Source: Stenocarpella maydis (lineage: Eukaryota > Ascomycota > Sordariomycetes > Diaporthales > Diaporthaceae). From it: 64,000 nt of DNA. The position numbers and the translations under genes were made by a program. Shown here piece by piece: positions 21,230 through 34,300 of the stretch. Location: contig NQMI01000010.1 in assembly GCA_002270565.1 (NCBI GenBank), forward strand, positions 280,396 to 344,395. The letters run 5' to 3'. The notes beneath the pieces are model-generated. The model ran no database searches. It worked only from the letters and a program-made list of their open reading frames with translations, and had not been told where the DNA came from. Numbering within the stretch: the stretch's first letter is position 1; each line of letters opens with the position of its first letter.

Positions 21230-23489
21230 TGGGTCCGATTACCACGCTGCAGCCAGCTGGAGGGAGTAGACACCAGTGGTGCCGTGCACCCGCATATGTA
21301 GGAGCGTCAGACTCGAGCAGGGCAGCCAATGCGTCCTAGAATAGACAATCCCCAACAGGGTGCAAGCAATAGACTTGTCGCTCGATGTGACGTTGGGGAG
21401 GAACCTGAGACGGCGACCAGTATCGATGTAGGCTGTAGGCGGAACCTGCTCCCGCTGCAGTCGCGGCCGTGCAACGTTGCTCGCAACATCCCACTATCCT
21501 CGGCATCAAGAGCTGTGACTAGGGATTCGGATGAGTGTGGGAGACGGACCGCAACTGCCACAACGCCATGAAGTCTACGTGGTTAGACGCCACGAGCCCC
21601 AGGCCATTGGGCCATCTTCCAGCCACGCAGTCACGTAGACCAAAAGCTGTGGCATCTAGTAATAAAGCCAACGTGTTTCCAGTGGCGGATCGTCAGGAGA
21701 ATTACCAGCACTGGAGCTAGGAAACAGGCTTCTCAAACGGCTAGTTGACGGTCCGGCCATGAAAATCGCTCGCGCATGACGGGTATTGCACGTCCGGTAG
21801 ATAGAGCCAGCGCCTCGTCGAGACGTGGTGTCTCGTGCACTGGGCAGTGGTCATCAAAGAGACGACCAGCACCCGAGGTTTCCGCACGAGGGACGCAGCA
21901 CACCCGGGCACGAAGGAGCGGTGGGCAAAGAGTTGCCAATCATGCGCCGGGCTTGGCGTGATAGAGTTGGACTGTTGCATGGATGCGCTGTCTTCGCTGC
22001 TGTGTGGCTAGCCAGTAGGGGGCACGACCAGCCATCCTAAAGCGCTCGGTGCGGACTTGATTGGCTGGGGGAGCTTCCCGGGCCAGCCAGGTTGGCGTTC
22101 GTGATGAAGCTTGAAGCGTGACGGCCGAGCACATGTCGCAGCAGGAGGAGGAGGAGGAGCAGAGAGGAAGAGTGAGAAGCGCTGGCAACCCGTCATCAGC
22201 GCAGCTCATCTAACCTAGTGTACCCAGGCTTGCATGATGCGGCCGATGTGATGACCCACCTCCTGAGGAGCAGTACATTAGCAGCTGCAGCAACAGGAAG
22301 GAAAAAGAAAGTAGTCGTGTGGGCGGGAGATGGAGATGGGGCTGGCGGAGGTTGCGATGGAGCTTGCCTCGCTTCTCCTGCTCGTGACGGGAAATGGGCA
22401 TGGTCATCAATCGAGATGAGCGACCTGAAGATGCTGTGAGATGTGTGATGTGTGGATGGGCAGGGCTGGCAGGATGTGCAGGATGGCTCGGAGATTCATT
22501 GGCAGGGGTGCCGTGTCAGTCACCAGCAGGGCCTCTGTCCAGTGGGAAGCCGCCAGCTCACAAAGGTGGGGTCCTCTTCCGGGCCCTCTCACTGAGCTGC
22601 TCTGCCCAGGAGCCCCACCACCAACTGCCTTGGTTCTGCCCTGTCCGTTGGCGCAGCAAGTTTAAAACCCAAAGCAGACCCTCTCCGTGCCCAACTTCTC
22701 GTCATGGCCCCCTCCTCTTCTTCTCTCCCAACACACTCTACACACCGCACCCACATTCTCACCTCGCGTCCGGAGGCATTCCTGCCCAACCCAGCAAACG
22801 TCCACACTGTTCCACTCGGTTCCCGCTGATCTCCCGCTGTTTTCGCCACTTCTTAACAGCCTCCCGTTGTTCATCCTGCTCGCTCGGGCTTGACTCGCTC
22901 CACTACTCTCATCTTGCTTCCCCCTCCCCAAAAAGAACAATCCCCTTTCCTCGACCCGAAAGAATATCTCTGTTTTGCTCTTGGACACAGCATCGTTCGA
23001 CAAGGAGAACAGCCCTGTTCTGGAGAACTTTGCCGTTTGTGCTCGCGCCCCAAGGATTCATACTCGTCTCGCGTTACCACAGCCCGTGGTACGGAGCATC
23101 AACAACAAATTCAGTTGTTCCATAAGGACCCAAGTCTATCACTTCCCCTCGACATAATCGTCAGGTGGTGATAGCTTCCAGCCCATTGGAATTTTGAGCA
23201 GCCCGCTCTGGAAAGGATATGACCGCCGTTGTCACGTCAAACCATTCGGATACCATGTCCGGATACCACTTGGATAGAAGCGAAGTCCAAAGCCCTTCTA
23301 GGTATACTATACTTACTTTTCCTTTGTCCTATCCCCTGGGAGGTGTATCTGTGATTCTTGAACCTATCATGTTTTGAGCCAAGTCTTGTTATTCAACATC
23401 TTTCAACCTGGATCCTGTTGCGATCGAATCCCGGACGGACCACGAGGACCCAACAGACCACCACCCAGGACTTGAATCCCCCAGGATCA
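21230..23489. other. Intergenic, CT-rich promoter-like in its right part
   Basis: No gene supported. From about 22680 to 23160 the plus strand is strongly pyrimidine-rich, as in many fungal promoters and leaders. This fits the upstream region of the C2H2 gene. Confidence 0.45.
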
Positions 23490-23618
23490 ATGGACCCAAT
23501 GGAACCCGAGGACTTTCTTTCTTGTTATGGACGTTTTGACTTCCCAGAGGGCATGCAACAATACCGGACTGGACTTGGATGGTATCTTTGCAAGAAACCA
23601 TTTCATGACAGTGTGTAA
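23490..23618 (+). other. 42-codon leader ORF: uORF or first exon of the C2H2 gene
   Basis: The ATG is in good context (atcaATGG) and encodes an acidic peptide with E-D-F-L-S-C-Y-G-R-F-D-F-P-E-G. A GTAAGC donor lies at 23615. The branch site and acceptor CACTAAC...CACAG end at 24562. Splicing 23614 to 24563 keeps the reading frame into the C2H2 protein in phase 2. It is therefore either a first exon behind a 948-bp intron or an upstream ORF in a long leader. Confidence 0.4.
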
Positions 23619-24581
23619 GCGCCGCCTTACGCTCGCGTCCTGCGGTGCTCGTGAGTATCACCCTGTGCGTGCCGACTGCTATCAACAGGTTTTGCCAGGA
23701 TCAGTGGATTTTCGTCAGGACCAGTCCCTTGATGTTTGCCTGGATTTCCAAGCAGCAAATGGATTTCCCCAGTGCTCGTTTTCGACTCGGGGAAAGAGGA
23801 CCAACTCAGTGTTCCGATGACATGCCGGCCGCACTTGATTTATCCCATCTCCGGAGGTTACTGGAATCTTGTCAGTTGAACACGCCCGCAGCTCGAAGTT
23901 TTCGTGACTTGATCTGCTGGTGTGTTCTCTGCCGCAATCCAATTTTGATTGCTGTGCAGCCGCACAAGGATATTTCGAAGGACAATTCCCGTGGCATTCT
24001 TGCAACCTGGTTTTTGACGACAATATCAACAGCCAGCCGCTTTACCGTCAAGGGAAGTGACCTCCGTTGTCGAAAACCTACTGGCCTCCTTTGATGTGCA
24101 CGCTGTGCTGTTTCCTTCTGCTGGACCCTATGGAATTGTTCCTCGTTTTCGGCTACACTTCCGACCTGGACATGGCAGTGATTATGCAATCGTCCCTTTT
24201 TCGCAGCTGGTCGGGATCACGGAGCCACCTATACCGGAGTTCTGCCAGTTTTGTTTAGTTCCGGTTTAGCGCTGCATCAACGACTATGGATCTTGACCGT
24301 ACAGCCTTACCTGGACTGGCCGGACTTCCCAACCCACGGTTTCTGGTTGTCTTCTCGAGGAGTTCCTCCCAAGTTGGTCTGTAACACTCCAAACCTTGAT
24401 GGCCTAATGAACGTAGAGACTAACACGCCAATGCAGGAACAAAGTTGTTGCCAATGATGATTTGCCTTGTTCTTTTCTTTTTGTCTGTTCTTGTTTCTTT
24501 GCTCTTGAAAAATCAGGGTAGTGGGGAAAACAGCACACTAACCTTCCAACCTGCGATCACAGTTATACCCAAGCCAGTGTG

Positions 24582-26287
24582 ATGTCTCCAAGCTCCACCG
24601 GGATATTTCCTTTCTCTCAAACAGGACCATCGGCTGATCCTTCGGGATCAACGTGGGACAGTACGACAGTAGAAGGACCACAGAACTTCTTTGCAGACCA
24701 AGGGGAACCTGAGGATTATTCTTTCACCATGGGCCACTTTACTGGAAAGGCCCACCCTTCTTCCGAGGACTTTCAAACCACATGGATCCCGGCTCCCACA
24801 GCTGGAGGGGAGAAGACTCACAAGGCTGAGCCTTTGAGACGGGTCTCGATCCGGGGTCCTGCCAAAAGCCACCGGATCTCCAAGGCTTCCTCGAGCAAGA
24901 GCAAGCCAGGGCACCAGTCAGCCATTTCACAGGACGCCTCTATGACGTCGAAATTTGACATCACAGGTAATGCACATACTTTCCAGGACGGTCCACTTGG
25001 GAGCGGCCGTGTGGTGGACGTTACCCAGTACCTTTACCAGCAGTCTGCCCCCATGACAACGTCTCCGGAGATGGTATCGTCAGGCTTCTACTCGCACATG
25101 GATGGTTTGCCTGTCAACGGAATCGCCTTCGGTGACTTTACTGTGAACCAGCATGTGGACCCCAATGCTATCCCTCTGGACTTTGACACCAGCATGTCGG
25201 GTGGGTCGCCCACTCACTCCTGGGACAACCTGAGCGAGGGCTCGTCGGCATCCAAGGATGACGTCTGGCCTCTTGCTTTGCACAACTCACCTCTGACGAG
25301 CGTTTCCTCCAACTCACCTGCCCTTCAGTCCCTGGACACATTCAGCCTGGGCGGGCATGTCTCTCAACCCATGCTGGCACCGGAGGACCTGGATGGCAGT
25401 ATGATGCCTCCCATGGGAGATGATCAAGTCTCGATGACCGGCTGGAGTGGTCGCCGAACCGTCGGCGAAGGTGAGTCTGCGCGGGATCATCCACTCTACA
25501 AGAATGCGTATCCCAAGGCGGACGGCCTCTTCCACTGCCCCTGGGAGGGCCAGACAAGCTGCAACCACAAGCCTGAGAAGCTCAAGTGCAACTACGAGTA
25601 AGTGGCAGATTGTGTTTGAAACTCCCCCATGCCCCGAGCTTGTGCACTAACGACGACCGTGGCAGCAAATTCGTGGACTCGCACCTGAAGCCCTACCGCT
25701 GCAAGGTCGAGTCGTGCGAGAACGCTAGATTCTCTTCTACCGCATGCTTGCTGAGACACGAGCGTGAGGCCCACGCTATGCACGGACACGGAGACAAGCC
25801 CTACCTCTGCACCTATGAAGGATGCGACCGAGCCGTCCCTGGCAACGGATTTCCCCGCAACTGGAACTTGCGCGACCACATGCGCCGTGTACACAATGAC
25901 AACGGGTCCACCCTGGGCGCCCGCTCAGGACCCCCGTCCCCTAGCGGCAGCATCCCAAAGGACAAGACCAGGAAGAGGAAGATCGAATCTACTGGTAAGG
26001 CCATGCCGGGCCGCAGGTCCCCCAAGGCGGTTGCAGACGCTGAGGTACCCAAGGTCGAGGATGCCTCGATCAAACTTCGCGGGAAGTGGGCCGAGATTCA
26101 GGCTGCCCTTCCCAACCTCGTTGCCGCGTTTCCACAGGCGGATGACCCCATGGTCCTGGACCACATCAATGCTATCAGGGAGCGCCTGGATGCCATGGCC
26201 AGGATTCACAGGGATCTCGTTGCCCACAGCCACCCGGGCCTGGTCCAGCAGCAGCAGTACAACCATGTCGCTCAGCAATCCGGCTGA
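24582..26287 (+). CDS. C2H2 zinc-finger transcription factor
   Basis: Exons 24582-25597 and 25666-26287 are joined in phase 2 across a 68-bp intron (GTAAGT to GGCAG, CACTAAC branch), giving 545 aa from this ATG. The first 310 residues are Ser/Gly/Asp-rich, like an activation region. The DNA-binding part, about residues 325-435, begins F-H-C-P-W-E-G-Q, continues Y-R-C-K-V-E-S-C with a His pair after A-C-L-L-R-H, and then Y-L-C-T-Y-E-G-C with H-M-R-R-V-H. A basic K-D-K-T-R-K-R-K-I stretch follows (likely nuclear signal), then a helical C-terminal segment. Such clustered C2H2 factors are common in Pezizomycotina; I do not give a symbol. The start may lie further upstream at 23490. The leader is unusually long and may be spliced. 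Confidence 0.85.
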
Positions 26288-27684
26288 ATGAACTACCGTA
26301 AGTATTTCCTTTTGATCACGCCGAGTCCCGGAGAAGGGCTGCGCACAACATGTTTATGAAGATCGAAAGTTAACCACCGCTCCTACCACAGGCCATTTGA
26401 GGACTCCGAAACCACAGACTGCAAGTGCAAAAGCCGTCGAATACGGAACAAATTCTTAACCCTCGAGGCTGTCCCATCACTACCACGCTCCACGAGCTTA
26501 GGCCGTGTCGAGCGGGTGGATGAGGCTGGCCTCAAAAATCACGGCGCCGAGGAAGAGCTCCCGCCTATTGAGCGCCGAATGAAACTGCTCTCCGAGGGGG
26601 TGATCCGCACGTCCGGCCCAGGCTGTATCCGCCCCCGGACTTTGATACCCACACTCCTCAGGACTGCCGTGTTGACTCTGATGACGCCATCATGGACCCG
26701 CTTCTATGGATGACGACCCAAGGGTTGCCACCTCGAGGAGCGACCCAGGAAAAGGACACTGGAGCCGCCCAGCGCCGCCACTGGCGGCGATGGAATTGCG
26801 TTGTTGAATTTTATCCCTGTTGCATGGGGAGCACTGGAAAAGAGAGAATGACCTAATCTGCATTCGAGGGATATGAGTTCATGGTGGGCATGTAGAAGAC
26901 TTTTTGTACTGAAGGGCAACCTTAATTTGATGAACAGAACACACAATCTGGGCAACAGCAACACTTTTGTTACGTTTGGTTTATTTTCATGCTTCTTTTT
27001 CTCTCATGTCTCATGCGAGTTGGCGAGCTAATGCGGCATTGCTTACTGCTCTGGATATTGATGCGCTTTTGGGGAATTTGGAGTACCGGATGTTTGGGGA
27101 CGTCAAGCAAACAAAAATGAGAAAAACCTTGTGTCGAATGTTGTTCCTGTCTCGTCCAGTAGGCGCATGTCTTGGGCTCGTAGCGATGTCCTCGTCGCAG
27201 CCAGCCTGTCAAGTCGGACTGCCCCGGGGACTACTGCCTGTTCGTATCTTTTCCACAGCCATCTAAGGTCGTCGACGGAAGAAGTGCGCGAAGGACGGTG
27301 ACACTTAGGACCGGATCCCTTCCCCGCCGGCCTCGTCTGCCTGTTGGCTCTGGCGATGATCGGGGGGTTGGATGGGGAGAGGGGTTGGTTGCGGGACCTA
27401 GGGAGGGAGAGAAGACAGCCCACGTAAAGCATTTCACCCTTTCTTTATATCCCCTCACGGCCAACACAGGGGAATATCTATGCGGTTGCTATCCTGTCTG
27501 TGATACTGCTGCACTTATACCAATCATCTTTCTCACCTCTCCCTTTCTACCTCGCACACGGACTCCTCCGATTCGGACCAGATCGGGTAGCAGAGAACGG
27601 GGGCAGTGATCCCCCCCCCCGCGACCACTCGCCTCCGTCCCCCATCGGGCCTGCCCGCCCGCTCGCGGCTCACTCAGCTCACTA

Positions 27685-27717
<33 letters not shown>

Positions 27718-29644
27718 TGACTGGTTGGGCAACTCTGGCGGATGGACGATCGGGCATCGAGGTGGCGGCCCCATTTCTGAGTGGACTGACTGCTCAGTGG
27801 CTCCCCAGTTTCCTGCCGGCTCGGGGTTGGGCTGCAGGTAGGTCTGTCTGTCCCTTGGGTCTGGGCCTCGGTGCGTTGGGCTTGATCGGATTCTCTTGTC
27901 CCGCCCCGCCTGCGTTGCTCATCCCCGAGCAGAATAACTGGGGCGTCATGGGCCTTAGTCGAGGTGTGGAACCTCGGGGTCTGGGTGTTGACGCGCCCGA
28001 GTGGACAATGAGGTTGCAGTCTACTTTGTGTGTATCGGACACATCATCCACCAGGGAGGGGCCCTCCGACTTCCTGATCCGGAGGGCCAGGTGGTGGTGT
28101 CACAAGACCTGTGTCTGGGAGGGCCTGTGCCGTCTGGACAGGGCCCTCGTGTAAAGGGCGACGTTGGGCTCTAGTGCATACCCGCCCTTTGCTTCGATGC
28201 CGCTCGTGGGACGGAGACGGATGCCTTACCTGCTTGCCTACCTTCGTGGCGCGAGAGCCGGGCGACCTTGGGACCCGAGGACGTTGGAACCCGCCGACAG
28301 GCGCATGGAGGAAGGTCTGAAGGGCGTGTTGACTCACAGGCCGTTGACCTAAAAAAAAAAACCAATTTCCTTTGCAAGAGTAGGAGAGGACGAGGCTTCT
28401 GCTTCTGCCAATGCGGCCCGATTCTGTCGCCACCCCGTCACGGAGAGTAACGGACCCGCCCACGGGTTTCACAGGCACCGCGCGGCAGCAGCTTGCGGCC
28501 ACCAGTTGGTCATCTCATCCGAATAGTCCGCCTGTCCGCCTGTCCGTCTGTCTATCTGTCAGCGCGCCCCAAAACCCGCCGGTCGGACAGAGCAGGTGTG
28601 GGGACCACCCTCGTGTGGCAGTAGCGCGGTTTCAAGGACCCGACTCAAGCCATAGGTTCGTCCGAATTCGTTGCCAAAGGAGAGTCCCGCGATGTTGAGG
28701 AGCCTGCCACGGTGGCCGGGTTTGCGATTGGGCGGGGTCTGATGTTTCGCAAGTTGGGACAAAGCGTATTTAGGAGCGGATGCTTGGGCGCACGAAAGAG
28801 GGAAAAAAGAAGAGGGAAAAAGAAAAGGGGGAAAAAGGCGGAAGAGTCGGCAAGGCGGGAATAAACAATGCGCGGGTCGCACCTGTTTGAGGAACCTTTG
28901 CCATTTCGTCCTGGGCTTGCGATGGTCGGTGCCGTCTAGCCGGAGGAGGCAAGGCGACGGCATCTAGGCGAGACGACTGCACGGGCTGACGGGGAGTGGC
29001 CTCTGGCCGAATACCAAAGAAGGTGTTTATTGCGTCGTGGCTGTGGCAGTCCGGAGTCGTGAATATCGCCTACCAACCATAATGTATCGTACCATAGTGT
29101 AGACAAGGCCGTGGCAACGAGCACCACGCGCGCTGGGCATTTAGTGGAACAAGTCTCTCGCAAAGGATGTGACTACTTTTGCGACTGGGAAAATTAGGTA
29201 GGTCGATAGCTATCTAATAAGTGGTATCTCTGGCCAAAAGACATGGGGCCGTTGAAGAAGAAGACACTTTGCTCGGCGATGCCAAAGGGTGCGTGAGCAC
29301 CACCAACAAGCGACTGACTGCCCGGGGCAGCAGCAATAAAATAAGCTGGGAGCACAACAACATCTCGTGCTCCCCAGGCATCTGCACCTCTCCGGGTGCA
29401 ATTGGGGTCTCACTCGTGGCCCAAACTCCGCTGGTGGCCCGGCACAGCATTTTCTGTGCGGCCGGATCCCCGACCCCTTGTGTCACCTACGCCGGTCCTG
29501 ACCGGGCCCTGGGGTGAGGGACGGGACGGGGTGGACGAGGGAGGTGTATGTATACGCATGGATCGAGGTCGATAAAGTCCCCGCGGGGCGAAACGTCCTG
29601 CTGTTGTCGACTTCCTCCCCCCCCCCTTTTTTTTCTTTTTTGCT
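26288..29644. other. 3.4-kb convergent intergenic region with simple repeats
   Basis: Between the 3' ends of the C2H2 gene (plus) and the PTH11-like gene (minus). No supported gene. It contains a CTGG microsatellite (27685-27724), a CTGT/CCTGTC-type array (about 28524-28560) and several homopolymer runs, including C and T runs at 29616-29641. Confidence 0.45.
27685..27724. repeat. (CTGG)n microsatellite
   Basis: About seven CTGG units followed by CTGA units; same motif as at 9096-9136. Confidence 0.9.
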
Positions 29645-31342
29645 TCAACCGTCACCGCTGAATGCGCTCTTCCGCGCCTTGTGCACACTGATGTGCCCGT
29701 CCTCATGCGGGATAAATTGGTAAACGCTGCTCATGTGCCTCTGTGCCTCGCTCGTGAAGCTCGCGTCCAGCACCGCCGTCCCGATCCGCGGGAGCGGCTT
29801 GTTCAGGTCCGGCCGCTGCGAGCTGGCCGTGCTGGCGCGCGGGCTCCTCATCACCCTCAGCGGCGCGGGCACGGCCGACGCCGCCGAGGCTACCGAGACG
29901 TGGCCGCTGTCGTCTGCAGCAGCTGTTCTGTTCGTAGTGCTGGTGGTGGTGGTGGAGGTGGTGGCCGTGATGCTCGACAGCGCTGTTCCGGGATGCAAGG
30001 TCGAGGCTGTGCGGGGAGGCCTCGTCGGCGTGGGCATGCCCGGCATCGGCGGCCGCGGCTGCATCTGCAGGACCAGGCCCGAGGACGCCTCCTCCGTGTC
30101 CTGGGAGGTGGCTGTCGAGTCCCTCTCGGTCACGAGCCAGAAGTCCGGCTCGTGTCCCTTTCCTGCTGCTGCTGATGGCCGGTCGAAGGGGTCTCGGCGG
30201 CTTTCGGCATGCTTGGACAGCCAGTACTTTGGGTTTCCGAGCATCATCGGCAGGTAGCGGGCTATGAATGGCTTAATGGCGGGTATGGAAGCACAAATCT
30301 GTTGGCCCCTGTGTGAGTCTATGTGCTACCGCATATGTTCCTTTCCGCGTGGTGACTTACGATGCCAATGTACAGCTCGACGGAGCTGACGATAATGATA
30401 GTGTACGCATTCCACGTCAAATCACGAGCCTTGTCCGTGAGCATCTTATGGAACACATAGGTCCTCACGGCCCCTGCCGCTGTGACGAAGACACCCCCCG
30501 TGAAAAGGCTGACAATGATAACTTGTTGTTTTCTTGGTAGCTTGAGCTGGACTACGTAGGGTATTGGGAGTATGACAATGAGGAAATCGGTGGTTGTGTT
30601 GATACATCCGGCAGCCAGCAGGTGCAACTGTTCGTTGATACACTTCTGCGGGGTGAAGGAGAGGGTCCAGTAGTCTAATGCTGGTCTGTTGGGTGGTCAG
30701 CGAGACGCTCTCATCCGGTGGAGGTGGGACAGGCATACTGGCACTGGAACATTGTGACGAAGAAGAAGACCAAGCCGTCCGTGAGGACCACGGCAGCCAG
30801 TGCCAGCACAACATATCTGTAGCGACTCTTGTCCGCGGAAACCACCCTGTAGATGAGTGATAGCATCGACAACTTGGTCAGTGTCGTGGCCACGTCGAAC
30901 AATAGTTGGTTTGCCAGACTGGCCCGAATGTTGTTAGCGATGAGGCCCGAATGACAAGTTCCCAGGGGCAGCGGCTCACCTGAACTGCAAACTCGGCTTG
31001 GTCGACTCTATCGGGACGTCCCAGACGTGAGTGCCCCAGCCAAACTTCCACATGGCGATGAACGAGAGCACAGCGAAGGCTGCCACGGGGAACTATTTGC
31101 TCGTCAGCCGCGGCTCCGAGATGATGCTGATCGGGACAGCATACGTAGGCAAATATTATAAGCACATCGTCTAGACCAAAACCCCTCGATATCCGCACGC
31201 GGGTGTATAAGCGGATGGTGAGGATGAGCGTGACGAGCCCGAGCAGCACCGAGACGACAATGGTCGCCGCCGGCCCTCTCCTCTCCGGGTTGACATAGTT
31301 TGGCACAGGCCAGCTCTGCAGAGCAGACACGGGGAAATGCAT
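29645..31342 (-). CDS. PTH11-like seven-transmembrane rhodopsin-type receptor
   Basis: Five exons in order: 31342-31145, 31092-30980, 30918-30739, 30685-30361 and 30298-29645. All phases close to give 489 aa, with introns of 51-62 bp. The fungal rhodopsin-like (PTH11/SAT4) pattern is clear: TM1 followed by T-I-R-L-Y-T-R and the F-G-L-D-D-V-L-I loop; W-K-F-G-W-G-T-H-V-W-D-V before TM3; T-L-T-K-L-S-M-L in TM3/4; a C-Q-P...D-Y-W loop; N-T-T-T-D-F-L-I-V-I-L-P-I-P in TM5; and S-S-V-E-L-Y-I-G-I-I-C-A-S-I-P in TM7. The roughly 200-residue tail is Ser/Thr-rich and cytoplasmic. No CFEM domain precedes TM1. Such proteins are plasma-membrane receptors; the PTH11 founder senses host surfaces, but the ligand here is unknown. 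No transporter or enzyme gene lies beside it. Confidence 0.88.
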
Positions 31343-34300
31343 TATTGTTTGGCTCTGGTGACTGCCAGCTACCTACGCCGAGCGGGGAAGGACTCGGTGT
31401 GGGCAGCTGAGAAGCTTTTCGAAGGAGGAAGAGAAGTGGCGAGGCTTCTAGGGGGAAGAGGAAAAGAGGCCAGAGGGGGAGGAGGGTGGGTGGCGGGATG
31501 GAACGGCCTCTTTCAAGTAAACATCAAGACGAACGTGTTCATGGTCAGCAGTCGACGTCTGCACTACCGAGACAGTCCTGGCTTTGGGGGGTAAAGAAAG
31601 GTTTCGTGAGAGAAGGATGTGTCCTCATCCGGTCGTCTAGTGGCTTGTGAAGCACTTCAGACAGGAAAAGAAGGGCGGCGGGGGGGGGAGGCGCGGTTAT
31701 GTTGCCTTTGATATCAAGGATCTATGTGGGTGGAGGAAGAACACCATTCGGACATAACCCCTGCCCAGCCAAAGGCCCTGCCTCTCGGGCTCCAGATGAA
31801 ATAGCACAACAAGTACTATTGCCCATGAGACCGAACTTCATCAGTTGACACGAGCAGACAACTAGTGAGGGGTGTCCAAACATCCTGAGAGAAGGGATTT
31901 GCCATGGACGGCAGGGTGGACAGGGCCCCAGCAGGCTTGTAGCTGGAGCCACATCCTTGGTGACGGGCACGGATGCCTGTGCACAAGAGGATAATGCTAC
32001 AATGAATGCCGTGGGGCACACGTTCTCCCCCCTCCCTCCTGGAAGTGGGCAGTTGTGGATTGGGTCAGTTTAGTCTTCTGTGTGGGAGTCGAGTGACGCA
32101 CGTTAGTGGTATCAGCCACTTATCTTGTGCGTTCGGTTCTCACGATATCCGATACGACAGGTTTTCTTTTCCAAGATGGAGGTGGTATTATGCCAGATCA
32201 GGTAGGCCGCATCTTGTTTCGTGCTGTCTGTGAGCCACCATTTTGTGCCGTCGCTCTCTCGGTCAGTTCCTGGCAACATCTGAAGGTGAGGGCTGCAGCC
32301 AACACGCCCGAGAAGCTCGCGGTCTACCATATCTGGAGCCCTGTTGACTGGTTTTTCTCCTTGGCATGGATGGCTGGGCTGACACCAGGAATGCTGTCCA
32401 GAAACATCTGGCGATGTGGCTCGGGAGGCGGGTTAGCCCCCGGTAGTTGGGCCCTGGCAGTCCTCAGCGTTTCAAGTCGCGCACGGTCGGTGTTCGTGGT
32501 GGTCAAACTCGCCTGGCTTCCTTAGTATGGTGGATCTGTCACACAGCTGGGAGCGTAATTGAAATCTCGGGAAACAATGGTGGTCGTATCCCAGGCAAAC
32601 ATAGCGAAACGCCCCTAGATGGTGGTACTCGGCCAGCTGTGCTGCTGCGGCATCAAGACTGACCGACGTCCGTCCCAGGCTCTGAGGCTCTGGTGCGGAG
32701 TCGTAGTGGGACTGCCATTACTGGTCAGAGCACGCTTGGACTCCAATGTTACTCTACTACGTAGCAGAGTGTGGGAATTATTGGAGACAGGATCCATCCA
32801 GTCGCGAATCTCATAACCGGGTGGATACCTCGGAGGTGGGAGATGTGTTGCCTTCCCTCGAGACCGATGCTTAGCTATCTTGAGATGAGGCAGTATATAG
32901 GGTGATGTAACTTGGTACCGGATCTCAAATACTTCGCCCGTCGTGGCGTCTCGATGTAGGCGAACCTTGTGTGAGAAAACATGCGGTGAATCGAACTGGT
33001 GGTGGTGGTCTGAGCCATGATTGAGTTTGGCCTAGCCCTCTTGACTTTCGGCGGCGAGCCACTGCGCCCATCGATCAATGATGCATGGGGAGGACTCCAG
33101 CTGCCACGGTCTCTTCAGCATCTGCGATGCGCGAAGCTCATTTCCTCCCGGTTGTCCTCCTGACCTCCTAGAACACGGGCCCGGCATTGCTAACAGTTAC
33201 TCAGCCACACGCAGTAGAGTCATGAAGACAGTCGGGACCGTTCTCGACTCGCCGGGGACGGGCCGCCCGACATGATGCGGCGATTTCATGACTGACTGTC
33301 AATGTCATCCCAGCCCTTTTCGTACAACGGTTTTCAGGGTTCCTTCGGCACGTCAGACGGCCTTGTCGCGACATCTGAGGTGGGGCTTCCAGACAGGTTG
33401 CTCGATTCCGGCCCGGCATTGGCCAGGATGGGAATCGAGCAAGGTGAGGCCCCGCGGGAGAGGCTCTGAGCAGGACAAGGACCATGATGTGGGAGCTCGG
33501 GTTTCGGAAGATGAAGGCCCTTGTGAAGATCATCGCAGCCCATGGCCCATAACAGGAAACACCTGCCGGTGAGTGGCTCGCCATCGCAAGCATCCGTTTC
33601 AGACCCGCAGGTCCTCTCAGGATGCCGTCACCTGCCGCGACGAGGTCAGCAGTGAAGAGCCAATCGCTTTCCGCCGTCAAGTTTGACAATCGGGGGGTCC
33701 CTCGACATCGTTCTTGCGGAGATCAACAGGTTCGTGGGAACCCATGATGACAGATGCCAGTGATCTGCGAACTGTGACCGGCTAGCAGGGCTAGCAGGCA
33801 TCGTGCTAGCAGTTGGTCTACGAAGTAGGGAAACCCCACCTGGTTTGCTAAAATGACCTGCGTGCGGGAAGAACCCCCAGCAAAGCTTCCGCGACGGTGC
33901 TGGCCAAGGTGATCGTGTTGCGTGGTGCACGACCTGGCCAGAGCACACTCGATACAACTGCAAGGGTTCACTGTGCCCGCCGCCGGCCATTGCATCCGTC
34001 ACTCTGGTCCTCGGTACCATAAATAAAGCAGCGTGGGATCTGCGAGTGCACATCACAAGGTTCACGTTCCACGAGTTCGTGGGGTTGCGACGTGACCTCG
34101 GTGCCGTGACACTCTGCCTGAGACGCACCAAGCTGCAGTAGACTGGCGAGCCTCAGGATCGTAGACCTCCAACACTCGGCTGTCCTAAGTGAGGCGCGAT
34201 GGCTGTCGACTCGATGACTGGCTGCCAGCGAAAGATGATTTGTCACCTGATCTTGCAGCCGGTACATATCTCCCATGCTGCATCCTCTTGAGATCGCGGT

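Noticed and set aside
32985..33010. Possible tRNA B-box (GTTCGATTC on the minus strand)
   Set aside because: No acceptor stem, A-box or cloverleaf could be built around it.
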